DNA from: Bacteroidota bacterium
GTDB taxonomy: Bacteria > Bacteroidota > Bacteroidia > Chitinophagales > Chitinophagaceae
NCBI GenBank assembly: GCA_963169635.1
Contig: CAUJDL010000041.1
Span: 62,001-126,000, forward strand
DNA length: 64,000 nucleotides
Direction: 5' to 3'
Part shown: positions 36,434-46,544 of the stretch, piece by piece
How positions within the stretch are numbered: position 1 is the first letter of the stretch
How the letters are laid out: each line of letters starts with the position of its first letter
The notes under the pieces: generated by a model
Seen by the model: only the letters and a program-made list of their open reading frames with translations
The model's database searches: none
Told to the model about the DNA's origin: nothing
Program-made: the position numbers and the translations under genes

Positions 36434-38911
36434 ATGAGGCTTGTATTAAATATATTTATTTTTTTATTGCTCTTATCTTCTTCTGCAATTTATGCTCAAA
36501 AAACTGCTACTTTAACAGGCAAAGTGGTAGATGAAGACCACAAACCTCTTACCAACGTTAGTATTGAATTATTAGGAAAAAAGCAAGGTACTATTACAAA
36601 CGATACTGGGTTTTTTAAAATAATTATTCCCTCCAATAAAGTAGTAAGTTTAATTTTTTCATATACAGGCTATGTGCCTATTCAAAAAAATATCATACTA
36701 AATACAAATGAAATTGAGTTTATTACTATTCGTTTAAAAAAAGATACGTCTAAACTAAAAGAGGTAGAAGTAAAAGATAATAGAAGAAGAAGAGAAAGTG
36801 GCTCTGTACAAATAGATCCTTCAAAAGCAGGTGTTAATCCTTCGCCAATACAAGGTATAGAGCAGTTAATAAAAATTTTTGTTGGTAGTAATAATGAACT
36901 TACATCACAATACTCTGTACGTGGTGGTAGTTACGATGAAAATTTAATTTATGTAAATGATTTTGAAGTTTTTCGTCCTTATTTAATTCGTAATGGACAA
37001 CAAGAAGGTTTAAGTTTTATAAATCCAGAATTAACCAATAGTGTTAAGTTTTATAATGGAGGATTTCAATCAAAATATGGCGATAAAATGAGTAGTGTTT
37101 TAGATATTACTTATAAAAAACCTAAAAAATTTGGTGGCTCTACTTATATAGGATTGTTAGAGCAAGGCTTTCATTTAGAAGGAACTACAGCAAAAAATAA
37201 ATTTACTTATTTAATAGGTGTAAGAAATAGAAGTAACAGAAATTTATTAAGTAGTCAGGAAACTAAAGGAAATTATATTCCATCATCATCAGATGTTCAA
37301 GCTCTTTTAAATTATAAACTAAATAGTAAATGGGAGGTAGAATTATTTGGCAACTTATCTGCAACGAAATTTACTTTAGTACCAGAAGAAAGTAAATTAT
37401 CCAGCTCTGTATTCTCTCCTTTTTATACAGCAAATTTTGGGTTAGATATTTATTTTGATGGAAAAGAAAAAGATGCATATACAACAAATTTTATAGGTGT
37501 ATCAACTACTTATCAACCTAATAAAAACCTTAGATTAAAATGGATGTTAAGTCGTTTTAATAACAACGAAAAAGAAAATATAGATATTACAGGAGCTTAT
37601 CTTTTTGGCGATAGAGATTTTGATAAAGGCAGTAGTACTTATGGTTTAATCAGCAATCCTTTAGGTGCAGGATTATTTCAAAACTATGCAAGAAACAATT
37701 TAAATATTACAGTTTGGGATGCAGGACATAAAGGAAGCTTAAACAAAGGAAATCATTTTATACAATGGGGTGGTAACATACAAAAACAATATATAGATGA
37801 TAAACTAAATGAATGGGAATATACTGATAGTGCAGGTTATGCACTGCCTTATACATTAACAAGCTTACAACTAAATAAAGTATTAAAAGGTGCTACAAGA
37901 TTAAATGTTACAAGAATTAGTGGTTATATACAAGACAATATTCAATTTAAAAATAATACAGATTTTACTTTACAAGCTGGCTTACGTTTTAATTATAACG
38001 ATTTAAATAAAGAGTTTTTTCTTTCACCAAGAGTTAGCTTTTCTTTTATACCACAAAGCAAAAAAGATTTAGTAGTTAAAGGTGCTGTTGGCATGTATTA
38101 TCAACCACCATTTTATAGAGAGTTAAGAAGGTATGATGGCAGTTTAAATACAAATTTAAAAGCACAAAAAAGTTGGCAAGTGAGTGCAGGGTTAGATTAT
38201 AATTTTACTATGTTTCAACGACCTGCAAGAATTACAACTGAAGCATATTATAAAAATTTATGGAATGTAGTACCTTACGATATTGATAATGTAAGACTAA
38301 GATATTTTGGCGAAAACGAAGCCAAAGCTTATGCTGTAGGTATTGAAACAAGGCTTTATGGCGAACTTGTAAAAGATGCAGAAAGTTGGATAAGCTTTGG
38401 TATTATGAATACAAAAGAAAATTTAAATAATGATACCTACTATCAATACACTTTAGATAATAACAACAAACCAATTGATAGCTCTTTAGTAAATGTAGGA
38501 TGGTTAAGAAGACCAACTGATAGACTGATAACTTTTGGTATGTTTTTTCAAGATTATTTAAGTACCAATAAGCATATAAAATTTTATATGAATACTTTGT
38601 ATGGTAGTAATTTGCCTTACAATATTCCTGGAAGTATTAAATATAGAAATGCTTTAATTATAGAGCCTTATATACGTGTAGATATTGGTTTAAGTGCATT
38701 ACTATTACAACCAGAAAAACAGAATAGAAGAAGCTATAGCCCCTTTAGAAATTTTGAAAGTATTTGGGCTAGCTTAGAAATTTTTAATTTAATAGACAGA
38801 CCTAATACAATTAGTTACTTACTAATAAAAGATTTTCAAAACAACACATTTGCAATGCCTAACAGGCTTACACCAAGACTAATAAATTTAAAAATTGTAG
38901 CTAAATGGTAA
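36434..38911 (+). CDS. TonB-dependent receptor with carboxypeptidase-like N-domain
   Basis: The 825-residue protein has a signal peptide (MRLVLNIFIFLLLLSSSAIYA), a CarboxypepD_reg beta-sandwich (TGKVVDEDHKPLTNVSIELLG), a short plug (QYSVRGGSYDENLIYVNDFEV) and a long barrel. The missing first plug strand and short plug are typical of a Bacteroidota subfamily lacking a partner SusD. No riboswitch or regulator is near, so the ligand is unknown. It is convergent with the DUF1624-like gene, with only 4 nt between stop codons. Confidence 0.9.
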   Translation: MRLVLNIFIFLLLLSSSAIYAQKTATLTGKVVDEDHKPLTNVSIELLGKKQGTITNDTGFFKIIIPSNKVVSLIFSYTGYVPIQKNIILNTNEIEFITIRLKKDTSKLKEVEVKDNRRRRESGSVQIDPSKAGVNPSPIQGIEQLIKIFVGSNNELTSQYSVRGGSYDENLIYVNDFEVFRPYLIRNGQQEGLSFINPELTNSVKFYNGGFQSKYGDKMSSVLDITYKKPKKFGGSTYIGLLEQGFHLEGTTAKNKFTYLIGVRNRSNRNLLSSQETKGNYIPSSSDVQALLNYKLNSKWEVELFGNLSATKFTLVPEESKLSSSVFSPFYTANFGLDIYFDGKEKDAYTTNFIGVSTTYQPNKNLRLKWMLSRFNNNEKENIDITGAYLFGDRDFDKGSSTYGLISNPLGAGLFQNYARNNLNITVWDAGHKGSLNKGNHFIQWGGNIQKQYIDDKLNEWEYTDSAGYALPYTLTSLQLNKVLKGATRLNVTRISGYIQDNIQFKNNTDFTLQAGLRFNYNDLNKEFFLSPRVSFSFIPQSKKDLVVKGAVGMYYQPPFYRELRRYDGSLNTNLKAQKSWQVSAGLDYNFTMFQRPARITTEAYYKNLWNVVPYDIDNVRLRYFGENEAKAYAVGIETRLYGELVKDAESWISFGIMNTKENLNNDTYYQYTLDNNNKPIDSSLVNVGWLRRPTDRLITFGMFFQDYLSTNKHIKFYMNTLYGSNLPYNIPGSIKYRNALIIEPYIRVDIGLSALLLQPEKQNRRSYSPFRNFESIWASLEIFNLIDRPNTISYLLIKDFQNNTFAMPNRLTPRLINLKIVAKW

Positions 38912-38915
38912 GGGT

Positions 38916-40055
38916 TTATAAATAACTTAGCCACCAATCTTTTCTACGTTGTTTTAACTGCATAAACCAATAACAAGGATAATACAATGCAGCAACAATA
39001 AATATCCATGCTATATATACAGTAGATAAATTAGTACCCCAGGTAAATGTTTCTTTTTTAAATATTGTTTGCATAATATACAATCCTATTAATGAAGAAG
39101 CATGAATTAAAAAGAGATGTAGTATATAATAGAAGAAAGGTACTTTGCCATAAACCTTAATTATTTGTGTAGCTTTATTTTGTACATTTTCTAATAATGC
39201 TAAAGCAATAAAAGCAATACCCAGTGTCATTAATAAAAATAATAATGATGGAGGATATTTGGTACAATTGATGAAAGATAAAAATGTTTTAATATCACTA
39301 TCTTGTTTAATCCAAATATTTAAATCGCCATAAACATTATTATATCTAATTAAAACAAAAAATAACAAACAAGTAATTCCTAAAACATACATTATTTTTT
39401 TACGAGCATCAACTGTTAATTTATATAATGTACCAAACCAAAAGCCAACAGCCATTACACCTAACCAAGGAATTAAAGGATATAATGTACCAATATATTT
39501 TTCATTTGCATATTCAAAAAATTGTTGTTCGTGCAAAACAGCCCAAACAAATTTTAAGTTGCCAAAACTTTCTGCATGTATATTATCAAAAGCATTATGG
39601 CTTATTATCATTATTAAACCTATTAAGCCAATATAAATTGGTGGTAAGAAAATTAATAATGCTAAAAAAATCATACTACAACCAATAGCCCAAATAACTT
39701 GTAAGCCAATAAATGAAAATGTAATATCAAAACTCCAAGCAAAGCCTATAACAAATATTTCTATAAATATTAACCATATACCTCTGGTAAATAAAAATTG
39801 GGCAGCTTGTTTTTTGGTTTTTCCTTTTTGTAAAAATAAGTAAGCACTAGTACCAGCAAGAAACACAAAAATTGGGGCACAGAAATGAGTAATCCATCTT
39901 GTAAAAAATAATGCTGTATTGGTTTTTGTTAAGTCTAATGGGTCGTAAGAAATTGTATTAAAAAAGTCTCTTGTATGGTCTAAGGCCATTATAATCATTA
40001 CAATGCCACGAAGTATATCAATAGATTGTATTCTTGATGATGTGGATGGCTGCAT
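38916..40055 (-). CDS. DUF1624 / heparan-alpha-glucosaminide acetyltransferase-like membrane protein
   Basis: The 379-residue protein has about ten membrane helices and the family start SIDILRGIVMIIMALDHTRDFF, with the His/Asp pair in ALDHTRD and FCAPIFVFLAGTSAYLF. The family is related to YeiB and to HGSNAT, which moves acetyl groups across membranes. An acyl transfer role is plausible but unproved. It lies 52 nt after obg on the same strand. Confidence 0.87.
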   Translation of the reverse strand: MQPSTSSRIQSIDILRGIVMIIMALDHTRDFFNTISYDPLDLTKTNTALFFTRWITHFCAPIFVFLAGTSAYLFLQKGKTKKQAAQFLFTRGIWLIFIEIFVIGFAWSFDITFSFIGLQVIWAIGCSMIFLALLIFLPPIYIGLIGLIMIISHNAFDNIHAESFGNLKFVWAVLHEQQFFEYANEKYIGTLYPLIPWLGVMAVGFWFGTLYKLTVDARKKIMYVLGITCLLFFVLIRYNNVYGDLNIWIKQDSDIKTFLSFINCTKYPPSLLFLLMTLGIAFIALALLENVQNKATQIIKVYGKVPFFYYILHLFLIHASSLIGLYIMQTIFKKETFTWGTNLSTVYIAWIFIVAALYYPCYWFMQLKQRRKDWWLSYL

Positions 40056-40107
40056 TTGCTAAAATTAATCATACTTAAAAATTTTAGCCAAATAATTTTA
40101 TCAATGG

Positions 40108-41115
40108 TTAAGTAGTAGTTGGTTTATTTAAAATTTTCCAGAGTGCATCTTTCAATTCTGTTAAGCCTGTTTGTGTAACAGAAGAAATAAATAAATGAGG
40201 AATATTTTTAGGCAATTCTTTTTTAATTTCTTTTTTCAGTTCATCATCAAGCATATCGCTTTTGCTGATAGCTATTAAAATATCTTTATGTAATAATTCA
40301 GGATTATATTCTTTTAATTCATTTAATAAAATATTAAACTCATTTTTATGATGTAGGCTATCAGCTGGAATAATAAAAAGCAAACAACTATTTCTTTCAA
40401 TATGTCTTAAAAATCTATGACCTAAACCTTTGCCTTCTGCAGCTCCTTCTATAATTCCTGGTAAGTCTGCAATACAAAAACTTTTATCATCTCTATATTG
40501 TACTATACCTAATTGAGGAGTAAGTGTAGTAAAAGCATAGTTAGCAATTTTAGGTTTAGCAGCAGTGATTACACTTAATAAAGTAGATTTCCCAGCATTA
40601 GGAAAACCCACCAAACCTACATCTGCCAATACTTTCAGCTCTAATTGTTTCCAACCTTCTACACCTTCTTCTCCTGGTTGTGCATGTTCAGGAACTTGAT
40701 TTGTTGGTCTAGCAAAATGCTGATTACCTAAACCACCACGACCACCTTTTAACCAAACAATCTCTTGTTTATCTTCTAAAATTTCTGCTTCTATTTTTCC
40801 TGATTCTTCATCTTTAGCAATAGTGCCTAAGGGTACTTCAATAATTATATCATCGCCATCTTTTCCTGTACAATTACTGCCACTTCCATTTTCTCCATTT
40901 TTGGCTAATACATTTTTGTAATAGCGTAAATGAAGTAAAGTCCAAAGTTGTGCATTGCCTTTTAAAATTATATGACCTCCTCTACCTCCATCACCTCCAT
41001 CTGGTCCACCTTTTGCAGTTAATTTATTACGCATAAAATGTTTTGCACCAGCACCACCATGCCCACTTCTACAAAAAATTCTTATTTGGTCTATAAAATT
41101 ATTTTTTTCAGACAC
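40108..41115 (-). CDS. obg: GTPase Obg (CgtA)
   Basis: Obg is an essential GTPase for large ribosomal subunit assembly and stress signalling. The glycine-rich Obg fold (about 1-157; [15 protein letters not shown]) is followed by the G domain with [14 protein letters not shown] (G1), TLTPQLGI (switch I), [16 protein letters not shown] and SKSD (NKxD variant). At 335 residues it lacks the C-terminal OCT domain seen in some members. The start is GTG at 41115. Confidence 0.96.
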   Translation of the reverse strand: MSEKNNFIDQIRIFCRSGHGGAGAKHFMRNKLTAKGGPDGGDGGRGGHIILKGNAQLWTLLHLRYYKNVLAKNGENGSGSNCTGKDGDDIIIEVPLGTIAKDEESGKIEAEILEDKQEIVWLKGGRGGLGNQHFARPTNQVPEHAQPGEEGVEGWKQLELKVLADVGLVGFPNAGKSTLLSVITAAKPKIANYAFTTLTPQLGIVQYRDDKSFCIADLPGIIEGAAEGKGLGHRFLRHIERNSCLLFIIPADSLHHKNEFNILLNELKEYNPELLHKDILIAISKSDMLDDELKKEIKKELPKNIPHLFISSVTQTGLTELKDALWKILNKPTTT

Positions 41116-41138
41116 TTGATATAATTTTTATTATAGTA

Positions 41139-41170
41139 AAAACGACTTCATTTATTAATGAAATCGTTTT
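41139..41170 (-). terminator. Terminator downstream of the pyruvate dehydrogenase E2 gene
   Basis: AAAACGACTTCATT pairs with AATGAAATCGTTTT with one mismatch; T tracts follow on the minus strand. It lies between the E2 stop (41202) and the obg start (41115). Confidence 0.7.
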
Positions 41171-41201
41171 AAAAAATTGTTCTTTAAAAAAAGAAAATAA
41201 A

Positions 41202-42809
41202 TTAAAGCATCATTCTTAAAGGCTCTTCTAATAAGCTTTTAAGTGTTTGTAAAAATGCAGATCCTGTAGCACCATCTACAACTCTATGATCGCAACTTAA
41301 AGTAACTTTCATAACATTACCTGCTACAATAGTACCATTTTTAACAACTGGTACTTGTGCAATACCACCAACAGCTAAAATACAAGCATCTGGAGGATTG
41401 ATAATTGCAGTAAACTCTTCTATACCAAACATACCTAAATTGCTAATAGTAAAAGTATTGCCTTCCCAATCGGATGGTTGTAATTTTTTGTCTTTTGCTT
41501 TTTGTGCATAATCTTTTACTTGTGCAGCAATTTGTGTTAGGCTTAATGTATCTGCATAGCGTACTACAGGTACTAATAAACCTTCATCTACAGCTACAGC
41601 AACACCAATATGTATATGATGATTAAAACGAATTTTATCGCCTAACCAACTACTATTTACTTTAGGATGTTGTTTTAATGCAATTGCAGTAGCTTTTAAA
41701 ACTAAATCGTTAAAGCTAATTTTTGTTTTACCATCTGCATTTAATCTTGTACGTGCAGCAACTGCTTCATCCATATCTATACTCATAGTAAGATAAAAAT
41801 GTGGTGCTGCAAATTTGCTTTCTGCTAATCTTTTAGCAATTACTTTACGCATTTGGCTTACTGGTACTTCATCAAAACTTTCTGTACCACTAGTTATTGG
41901 TGCAGCAATTGTAGTTGCTACTTGTGTAGTGTTAGTTGCAGCAATTGTTGATGGAGTATAAGCATCTACATCTGCTTTAATTATTCTTCCATTATCGCCA
42001 CTACCTTTTACATATTTTAAATCAACACCTTTTTCTTGAGCTATTTTTTTAGCTAATGGCGATGCAATAACTCTTCCTTCATTAACTACTGTTACTGAAG
42101 TTGTAATAGGTTCTGCTGTTGTAGTATTACTTGTTTGTGGTGTAGCAATATTTGTACTTGCTTTTGTACCATCATTTTTTACAGCATTAATAATGGTATT
42201 TATATCTGTTCCTTGTTTGCCTATAATACAAAGCAAATCATTTACTAAAATTTTTTCTCCTGCATTAGCACCTTGATATAGTAAAGTTCCTTCTTTATAA
42301 CTTTCTAATTCAAGTGTTGCTTTATCAGTTTCTATTTCTGCTAAAATATCTCCTTTTTTTACGGTATCGCCAATATTTTTTTGCCAACTTGCAATAACGC
42401 CTTCTGTCATTGTATCACTTAAACGAGGCATTAATACTACTTCATCAAAGCTTTTACTTTCTGTTGCTGCTGCTTGTTCTTGTATTGGTGTAGTTGTTGT
42501 TGCTACTGCTGGTTCAGTTGTTACATTATTTGCATTTGATTGTTTTGTAAATAATGCACTAATATCTTCTCCTTTATTACCAATGATAGCTAATAAATCA
42601 TTCACTAATAATTTACCACCATTAGGTGCACCAATATGTAGTAATGTTCCTTGCTGATAACTCTCTAATTCTAATGTTGCTTTATCAGTTTCTATTTCTG
42701 CTAAAACATCTCCTTTATTTACTGAATCACCCACTTGTTTATGCCATGCAGCAATAACACCTTCTGTCATTGTATCGCTTAAACGAGGCATTAAAATAAC
42801 TTCTGCCAT
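41202..42809 (-). CDS. Pyruvate dehydrogenase complex E2, dihydrolipoamide acetyltransferase
   Basis: E2 transfers the acetyl group from lipoyl-lysine to CoA and forms the core of the complex. There are two lipoyl domains, each with the acceptor motif EIETDKATLELES, joined by Ala/Thr-rich linkers, then an E1/E3-binding domain (ASPLAKKIAQEKGVDLKYV) and the acetyltransferase domain ending in SCDHRVVDGATGSAFL. I chose the ATG at 42809 (MAEVILMPRLSD, 535 residues) over the track's six-residue extension. E1 and E3 are not in the window; the lipoate ligase at 60688 could supply its cofactor. Confidence 0.96.
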   Translation of the reverse strand: MAEVILMPRLSDTMTEGVIAAWHKQVGDSVNKGDVLAEIETDKATLELESYQQGTLLHIGAPNGGKLLVNDLLAIIGNKGEDISALFTKQSNANNVTTEPAVATTTTPIQEQAAATESKSFDEVVLMPRLSDTMTEGVIASWQKNIGDTVKKGDILAEIETDKATLELESYKEGTLLYQGANAGEKILVNDLLCIIGKQGTDINTIINAVKNDGTKASTNIATPQTSNTTTAEPITTSVTVVNEGRVIASPLAKKIAQEKGVDLKYVKGSGDNGRIIKADVDAYTPSTIAATNTTQVATTIAAPITSGTESFDEVPVSQMRKVIAKRLAESKFAAPHFYLTMSIDMDEAVAARTRLNADGKTKISFNDLVLKATAIALKQHPKVNSSWLGDKIRFNHHIHIGVAVAVDEGLLVPVVRYADTLSLTQIAAQVKDYAQKAKDKKLQPSDWEGNTFTISNLGMFGIEEFTAIINPPDACILAVGGIAQVPVVKNGTIVAGNVMKVTLSCDHRVVDGATGSAFLQTLKSLLEEPLRMML

Positions 42810-42991
42810 AATAAAAAAATTACACAATTAATTTTTAGAGCCGTGAAAATACATCAAATTAAAATTGTGGCAAGTATTACGATGTATTTTATTGTATAAT
42901 TCAATCATTTTATATAAAAATTGGTATTATAATGAGTTTTATTTAACTACTATTTTTAAAAATTACCCTATAAAACCTTCGTTGTATAAAT

Positions 42992-43003
42992 TGGTATATA
43001 CCA
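42992..43003. promoter_or_regulatory. Palindrome upstream of the FAH-family gene, possible operator
   Basis: TGGTATATACCA is a perfect 12-bp palindrome. The TTG at 42991 fits a -33 element 21 nt before TACTTTCG, so the palindrome overlaps the predicted -33 element, as a repressor site would. The regulator is unknown. Confidence 0.4.
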
Positions 43004-43014
43004 GTATAATCTTT

Positions 43015-43022
43015 TACTTTCG
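43015..43022 (+). promoter_or_regulatory. Predicted -7 box of the FAH-family gene
   Basis: TACTTTCG resembles the Bacteroidota -7 element (TAnnTTTG, with C at the seventh base), 23 nt before the ATG at 43046 and 21 nt after a TTG. Confidence 0.4.
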
Positions 43023-43045
43023 CAACACTTAAAACTTTATGAGCA

Positions 43046-44053
43046 ATGAAACTAGTTTCTTATTTAAAAAATGAACATGATCAATTAGCTTTTTTAGTAG
43101 ATAATCGTTTATACGATTGCGATATTGTGCATCCTGAATTACCAGGTAATATGAATATGTTTTTAAATTATTGGGACGATATGTTTCCTTTAGCACAAAG
43201 AGTTAATGAAGCAATAAAAGATGGTACAATACATCAAGAACATGGAATAGATTTAAGTGAATTAAATATTTTGGCACCTATACCTTTTCCTACAAGTTGT
43301 AGAGATGGTTATGCTTTTCGCCAACACGTAGCTGCTGCCAGAAGAAATAGAAAAGTAGATATGATTGCAGAGTTTGATCAATATCCTATTTTTTATTTTA
43401 CTAATCATCATAGCATACAAGGCGAAGGAAATATTTATTGTATGCCCGACCATTTTGAAAAATTAGATTTTGAATTAGAAGCTGCTATTGTTATTTGTAA
43501 AGCAGGCAGAAATATTCCTGCTGAATTAGCAGATGAATATATTGGTGGTTTAATGATTATGAATGATATGAGTGCAAGAAGATTGCAAATGGAAGAAATG
43601 TTATTAAACTTAGGTCCTGCTAAAGGAAAAGATTTTTGTACTGTTATTGGTCCATGCCTTGTAACCTTAGATGAATTAGCACCTTACGAAATACCTGCAA
43701 AAGAAAATCATATTGGTAAATCTTGGAATCTTACTATGAAGTGCAGTGTTAATGGTATTCAAGTAAGTGAAGGTAATGTAGGTGATATGGATTGGACATT
43801 TGCAGAAATTATTGAACGTTGTAGTTATGGTGCAAATATTTATCCTGGCGATGTAATAGGTAGTGGAACAGTTGGCACTGGTTGTTTCTTAGAATTAAAT
43901 GGTACAGGAAAATTAAATAATCCAGCATATCAAGAACAATGGTTAAAAGAAGGAGATGTTGTAGAAATGAGTATTGACCATATTGGCACTTTAAAAAATA
44001 CTATTATAAAAGAAGAAAGTAGTTTTTCTATTTTAGAAAGAAAGAAAATATAA
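43046..44053 (+). CDS. Fumarylacetoacetate hydrolase family protein
   Basis: The 335-residue protein has the FAH fold with metal and substrate motifs DFELEAAIVICKAG, IMNDMSARRLQMEE and GSGTVGTGCFLEL. Members hydrolyse or decarboxylate beta-keto or fumaryl acids, often in aromatic amino-acid breakdown. The N-terminal domain of about 60 residues suggests the larger FahA-like branch, but the substrate cannot be fixed from sequence. It is divergent from the E2 gene and followed by recQ 69 nt later. Confidence 0.9.
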   Translation: MKLVSYLKNEHDQLAFLVDNRLYDCDIVHPELPGNMNMFLNYWDDMFPLAQRVNEAIKDGTIHQEHGIDLSELNILAPIPFPTSCRDGYAFRQHVAAARRNRKVDMIAEFDQYPIFYFTNHHSIQGEGNIYCMPDHFEKLDFELEAAIVICKAGRNIPAELADEYIGGLMIMNDMSARRLQMEEMLLNLGPAKGKDFCTVIGPCLVTLDELAPYEIPAKENHIGKSWNLTMKCSVNGIQVSEGNVGDMDWTFAEIIERCSYGANIYPGDVIGSGTVGTGCFLELNGTGKLNNPAYQEQWLKEGDVVEMSIDHIGTLKNTIIKEESSFSILERKKI

Positions 44054-44122
44054 TACTGCTTTAGTGATTGATAAATTACTATTAGTTTCTTTTTAGCCCA
44101 AAAACTTATTGTTATTATTGCA

Positions 44123-46042
44123 ATGTGTATGAGTAATGATGCATTGCAAATATTAAAACAGTATTGGAAATACAACGCATTTAGAGGCGAACAAGCAAAC
44201 ATTATTCAAGCCGTATTAGCAAAAAAAGATGTATTAGCATTGTTGCCAACAGGTGGAGGTAAATCTGTTTGTTTTCAAGTACCTACTTTATTATTAGATG
44301 GTTTGTGTTTAGTAATTTCTCCACTCATTGCTTTAATGAAAGATCAGGTAGAAAACCTGCATAAAAAAAATATACAAGCAGTAGCTATTACAAGTGGTAT
44401 GAGTTTTTTTGATGTAAAACAAACACTACAACAAGCTACTCAAGGAGCATATAAATTTCTGTACATATCGCCAGAAAGATTAGCAACAAATCTGTTTAAA
44501 GATTATTTACCTGCATTAAATATTTGCCTAATAGCTGTAGATGAAGCTCATTGTATAAGTCAATGGGGATACGACTTTAGGCCTCCTTATTTAAAAATTG
44601 CTACTTTAAGAAATGAGTTGCCCAATGTACCTATTATTGCTTTAACTGCCTCTGCAACACCTATTGTACAAAAAGATATTATAGATAAATTATTACTTAA
44701 TAATGCAAATGTTTTTGCTCAATCTTTTGAAAAACCTAAATTATCTTTTTCTGTTTTTAAAGTTGCCAGCCAAATAAATAAAGCATTAGAAATTTTACAA
44801 AAAGTAAATGGTAGTAGTATTATTTATTGTAAAAACAGAAAAGAAACTAAAAAAGTAGCATTGTTATTACAGCAGCATCAAATATCATCAGATTATTATC
44901 ATGCAGGACTTACACAAAAAGAAAGAAGTGAAAAACAAAATAATTGGATACAAAATAAAATACGTGTAATGGTTTGTACCAATGCTTTTGGAATGGGTAT
45001 TGATAAACCAGATGTAAGAACTGTTATTCATTTTCATCTTACAGATTGTTTAGAAAATTATTATCAAGAAGCAGGCAGAGCAGGACGTGATGGAAAAAAA
45101 GCTTATGCCATTTTATTATACCAAATTAAAGATGAAGAAGAATTAGCTTTTTTGCCAGATAGTAAATTTCCAACAATAGAAGCTATTAAAAAAGTATATC
45201 AAGCTATTGCTAATTATTTACAAATACCAGAAGGTACAGGCGAAGGCAATTATTACGATTTTGATTTATTAACCTTTTGCAACAACTTTAAATTAGAAGC
45301 TAATTTGGTAATTAATACTTTAAAACTTTTAGAAAATCAAGGTCATATTACTTTTAACGAAAATGTTTTTTTGCAAAGTAAGGTTGTGTTTACTGCAGAT
45401 AAACATACTATCAATAACATAGAAAACACACACCCTCAGTTAGAGTTAGTAATGAAAACTTTACTAAGAACTTATGAAGGAATTTATGAAAATGCTGTAA
45501 CTATTAATGAAAAACTTTTAGCCAAAGTTTGTAAACTGCCATACAGTAAAATACATGAAAACTTACAAGCCTTACATCAGCAAAAAATTATTGAATATAC
45601 CCAACAAAAAAATGCTCCTCAATTATTTTTTATTTTAAACAGAGCTCCTGTAAGTAGTTTATATATTGATATGAAGCAGTATGAAGAAAGAAAAAAATTA
45701 TATAAACAAAGAATAGATACTTTACGAGAATATATTCATTTATCAACAGCTTGTAGAAGTAAATTTATAGCTAATTATTTTGGCGATACTACTGTAAGAA
45801 ATTGTAATTTTTGCGATAATTGTATAGCTAACCATAAACAATTATTAGCTAAAGGAGAGTTTAAAAAAATAGAACAACAAATTTTACAAACACTTAAACA
45901 ACATCAGCTAACCTTAAAAGAATTATTAAATAAATTACCTGCTATAAAACAAGAAAAAGTTTTGCATGTGTTAGATTTTTTGCAAAACGAAAAAATAATT
46001 ATTACAGACAGTAAAAATTTATTGCAAATAAAAATTAAGTAA
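44123..46042 (+). CDS. recQ: RecQ-family ATP-dependent DNA helicase
   Basis: RecQ helicases unwind 3'-5' and act in recombinational repair. The 639-residue protein shows motif I LLPTGGGKSVCFQVP, the DEAH box with the RecQ aromatic loop (VDEAHCISQWGYDFRP), motif VI QEAGRAGRDGKKAYA, and a RecQ-Ct zinc module (CRSKF...CNFCDNC). The C-terminal winged-helix region is reduced and no HRDC domain is clear. ATG codons lie at residues 1 and 3 (MCM); either could be used. Confidence 0.94.
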   Translation: MCMSNDALQILKQYWKYNAFRGEQANIIQAVLAKKDVLALLPTGGGKSVCFQVPTLLLDGLCLVISPLIALMKDQVENLHKKNIQAVAITSGMSFFDVKQTLQQATQGAYKFLYISPERLATNLFKDYLPALNICLIAVDEAHCISQWGYDFRPPYLKIATLRNELPNVPIIALTASATPIVQKDIIDKLLLNNANVFAQSFEKPKLSFSVFKVASQINKALEILQKVNGSSIIYCKNRKETKKVALLLQQHQISSDYYHAGLTQKERSEKQNNWIQNKIRVMVCTNAFGMGIDKPDVRTVIHFHLTDCLENYYQEAGRAGRDGKKAYAILLYQIKDEEELAFLPDSKFPTIEAIKKVYQAIANYLQIPEGTGEGNYYDFDLLTFCNNFKLEANLVINTLKLLENQGHITFNENVFLQSKVVFTADKHTINNIENTHPQLELVMKTLLRTYEGIYENAVTINEKLLAKVCKLPYSKIHENLQALHQQKIIEYTQQKNAPQLFFILNRAPVSSLYIDMKQYEERKKLYKQRIDTLREYIHLSTACRSKFIANYFGDTTVRNCNFCDNCIANHKQLLAKGEFKKIEQQILQTLKQHQLTLKELLNKLPAIKQEKVLHVLDFLQNEKIIITDSKNLLQIKIK

Positions 46043-46055
46043 ATACAAAAAGCGT

Positions 46056-46514
46056 TTATACTTGAAATTTACCTTTACCACTTTCATTAACTCTTTCATG
46101 ATGTTCTATAATATTCTCTTTCCAATTAGCATCATATTTTACAAAAAAGCTTAACCAAATACTTCTTGATAAACGCATTATTATTGGTTGTAAAAAAACC
46201 AATAAAATACACGAAATGATTAACCACCACAATACACTATTATCTTTAAATGTTAAACCCAAAAAAATAGTAGAAAATATAAATGAAGCAATAAAAAATG
46301 CAATAGATAATGCATAACTAACATAACCTGTACCATAATAAAAACCTACTTCAATTTCTGTAGGTTGCCCACAAACAGCACAAGCTTTGTGCATGGTAAA
46401 GGCAGTTGTTAATTTATACGGATTTTTAGAAACATAAATATTTCCTTCTCTACAACGTGGACATTTATTTTGCACTACAGACAATAAAAACAACTTCTTT
46501 TTTTGCTTACCCAT
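46056..46514 (-). CDS. DUF983 zinc-ribbon membrane protein
   Basis: The 152-residue protein has an N-terminal zinc ribbon (KCPRCREGNIY...CAVCGQP) and two membrane helices, the layout of DUF983. Its function is unknown. It is convergent with recQ, 13 nt apart, and has a TACTTTTG promoter box only 5 nt before its start codon. Confidence 0.9.
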   Translation of the reverse strand: MGKQKKKLFLLSVVQNKCPRCREGNIYVSKNPYKLTTAFTMHKACAVCGQPTEIEVGFYYGTGYVSYALSIAFFIASFIFSTIFLGLTFKDNSVLWWLIISCILLVFLQPIIMRLSRSIWLSFFVKYDANWKENIIEHHERVNESGKGKFQV

Positions 46515-46519
46515 AGCTG

Positions 46520-46527
46520 CAAAAGTA
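46520..46527 (-). promoter_or_regulatory. Predicted -7 box of the DUF983 gene, next to the start codon
   Basis: The minus strand reads TACTTTTG, ending 5 nt before the ATG at 46514. This predicts a leaderless or nearly leaderless mRNA. Confidence 0.45.
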
Positions 46528-46544
46528 ATTTTTGAATTTAAATT

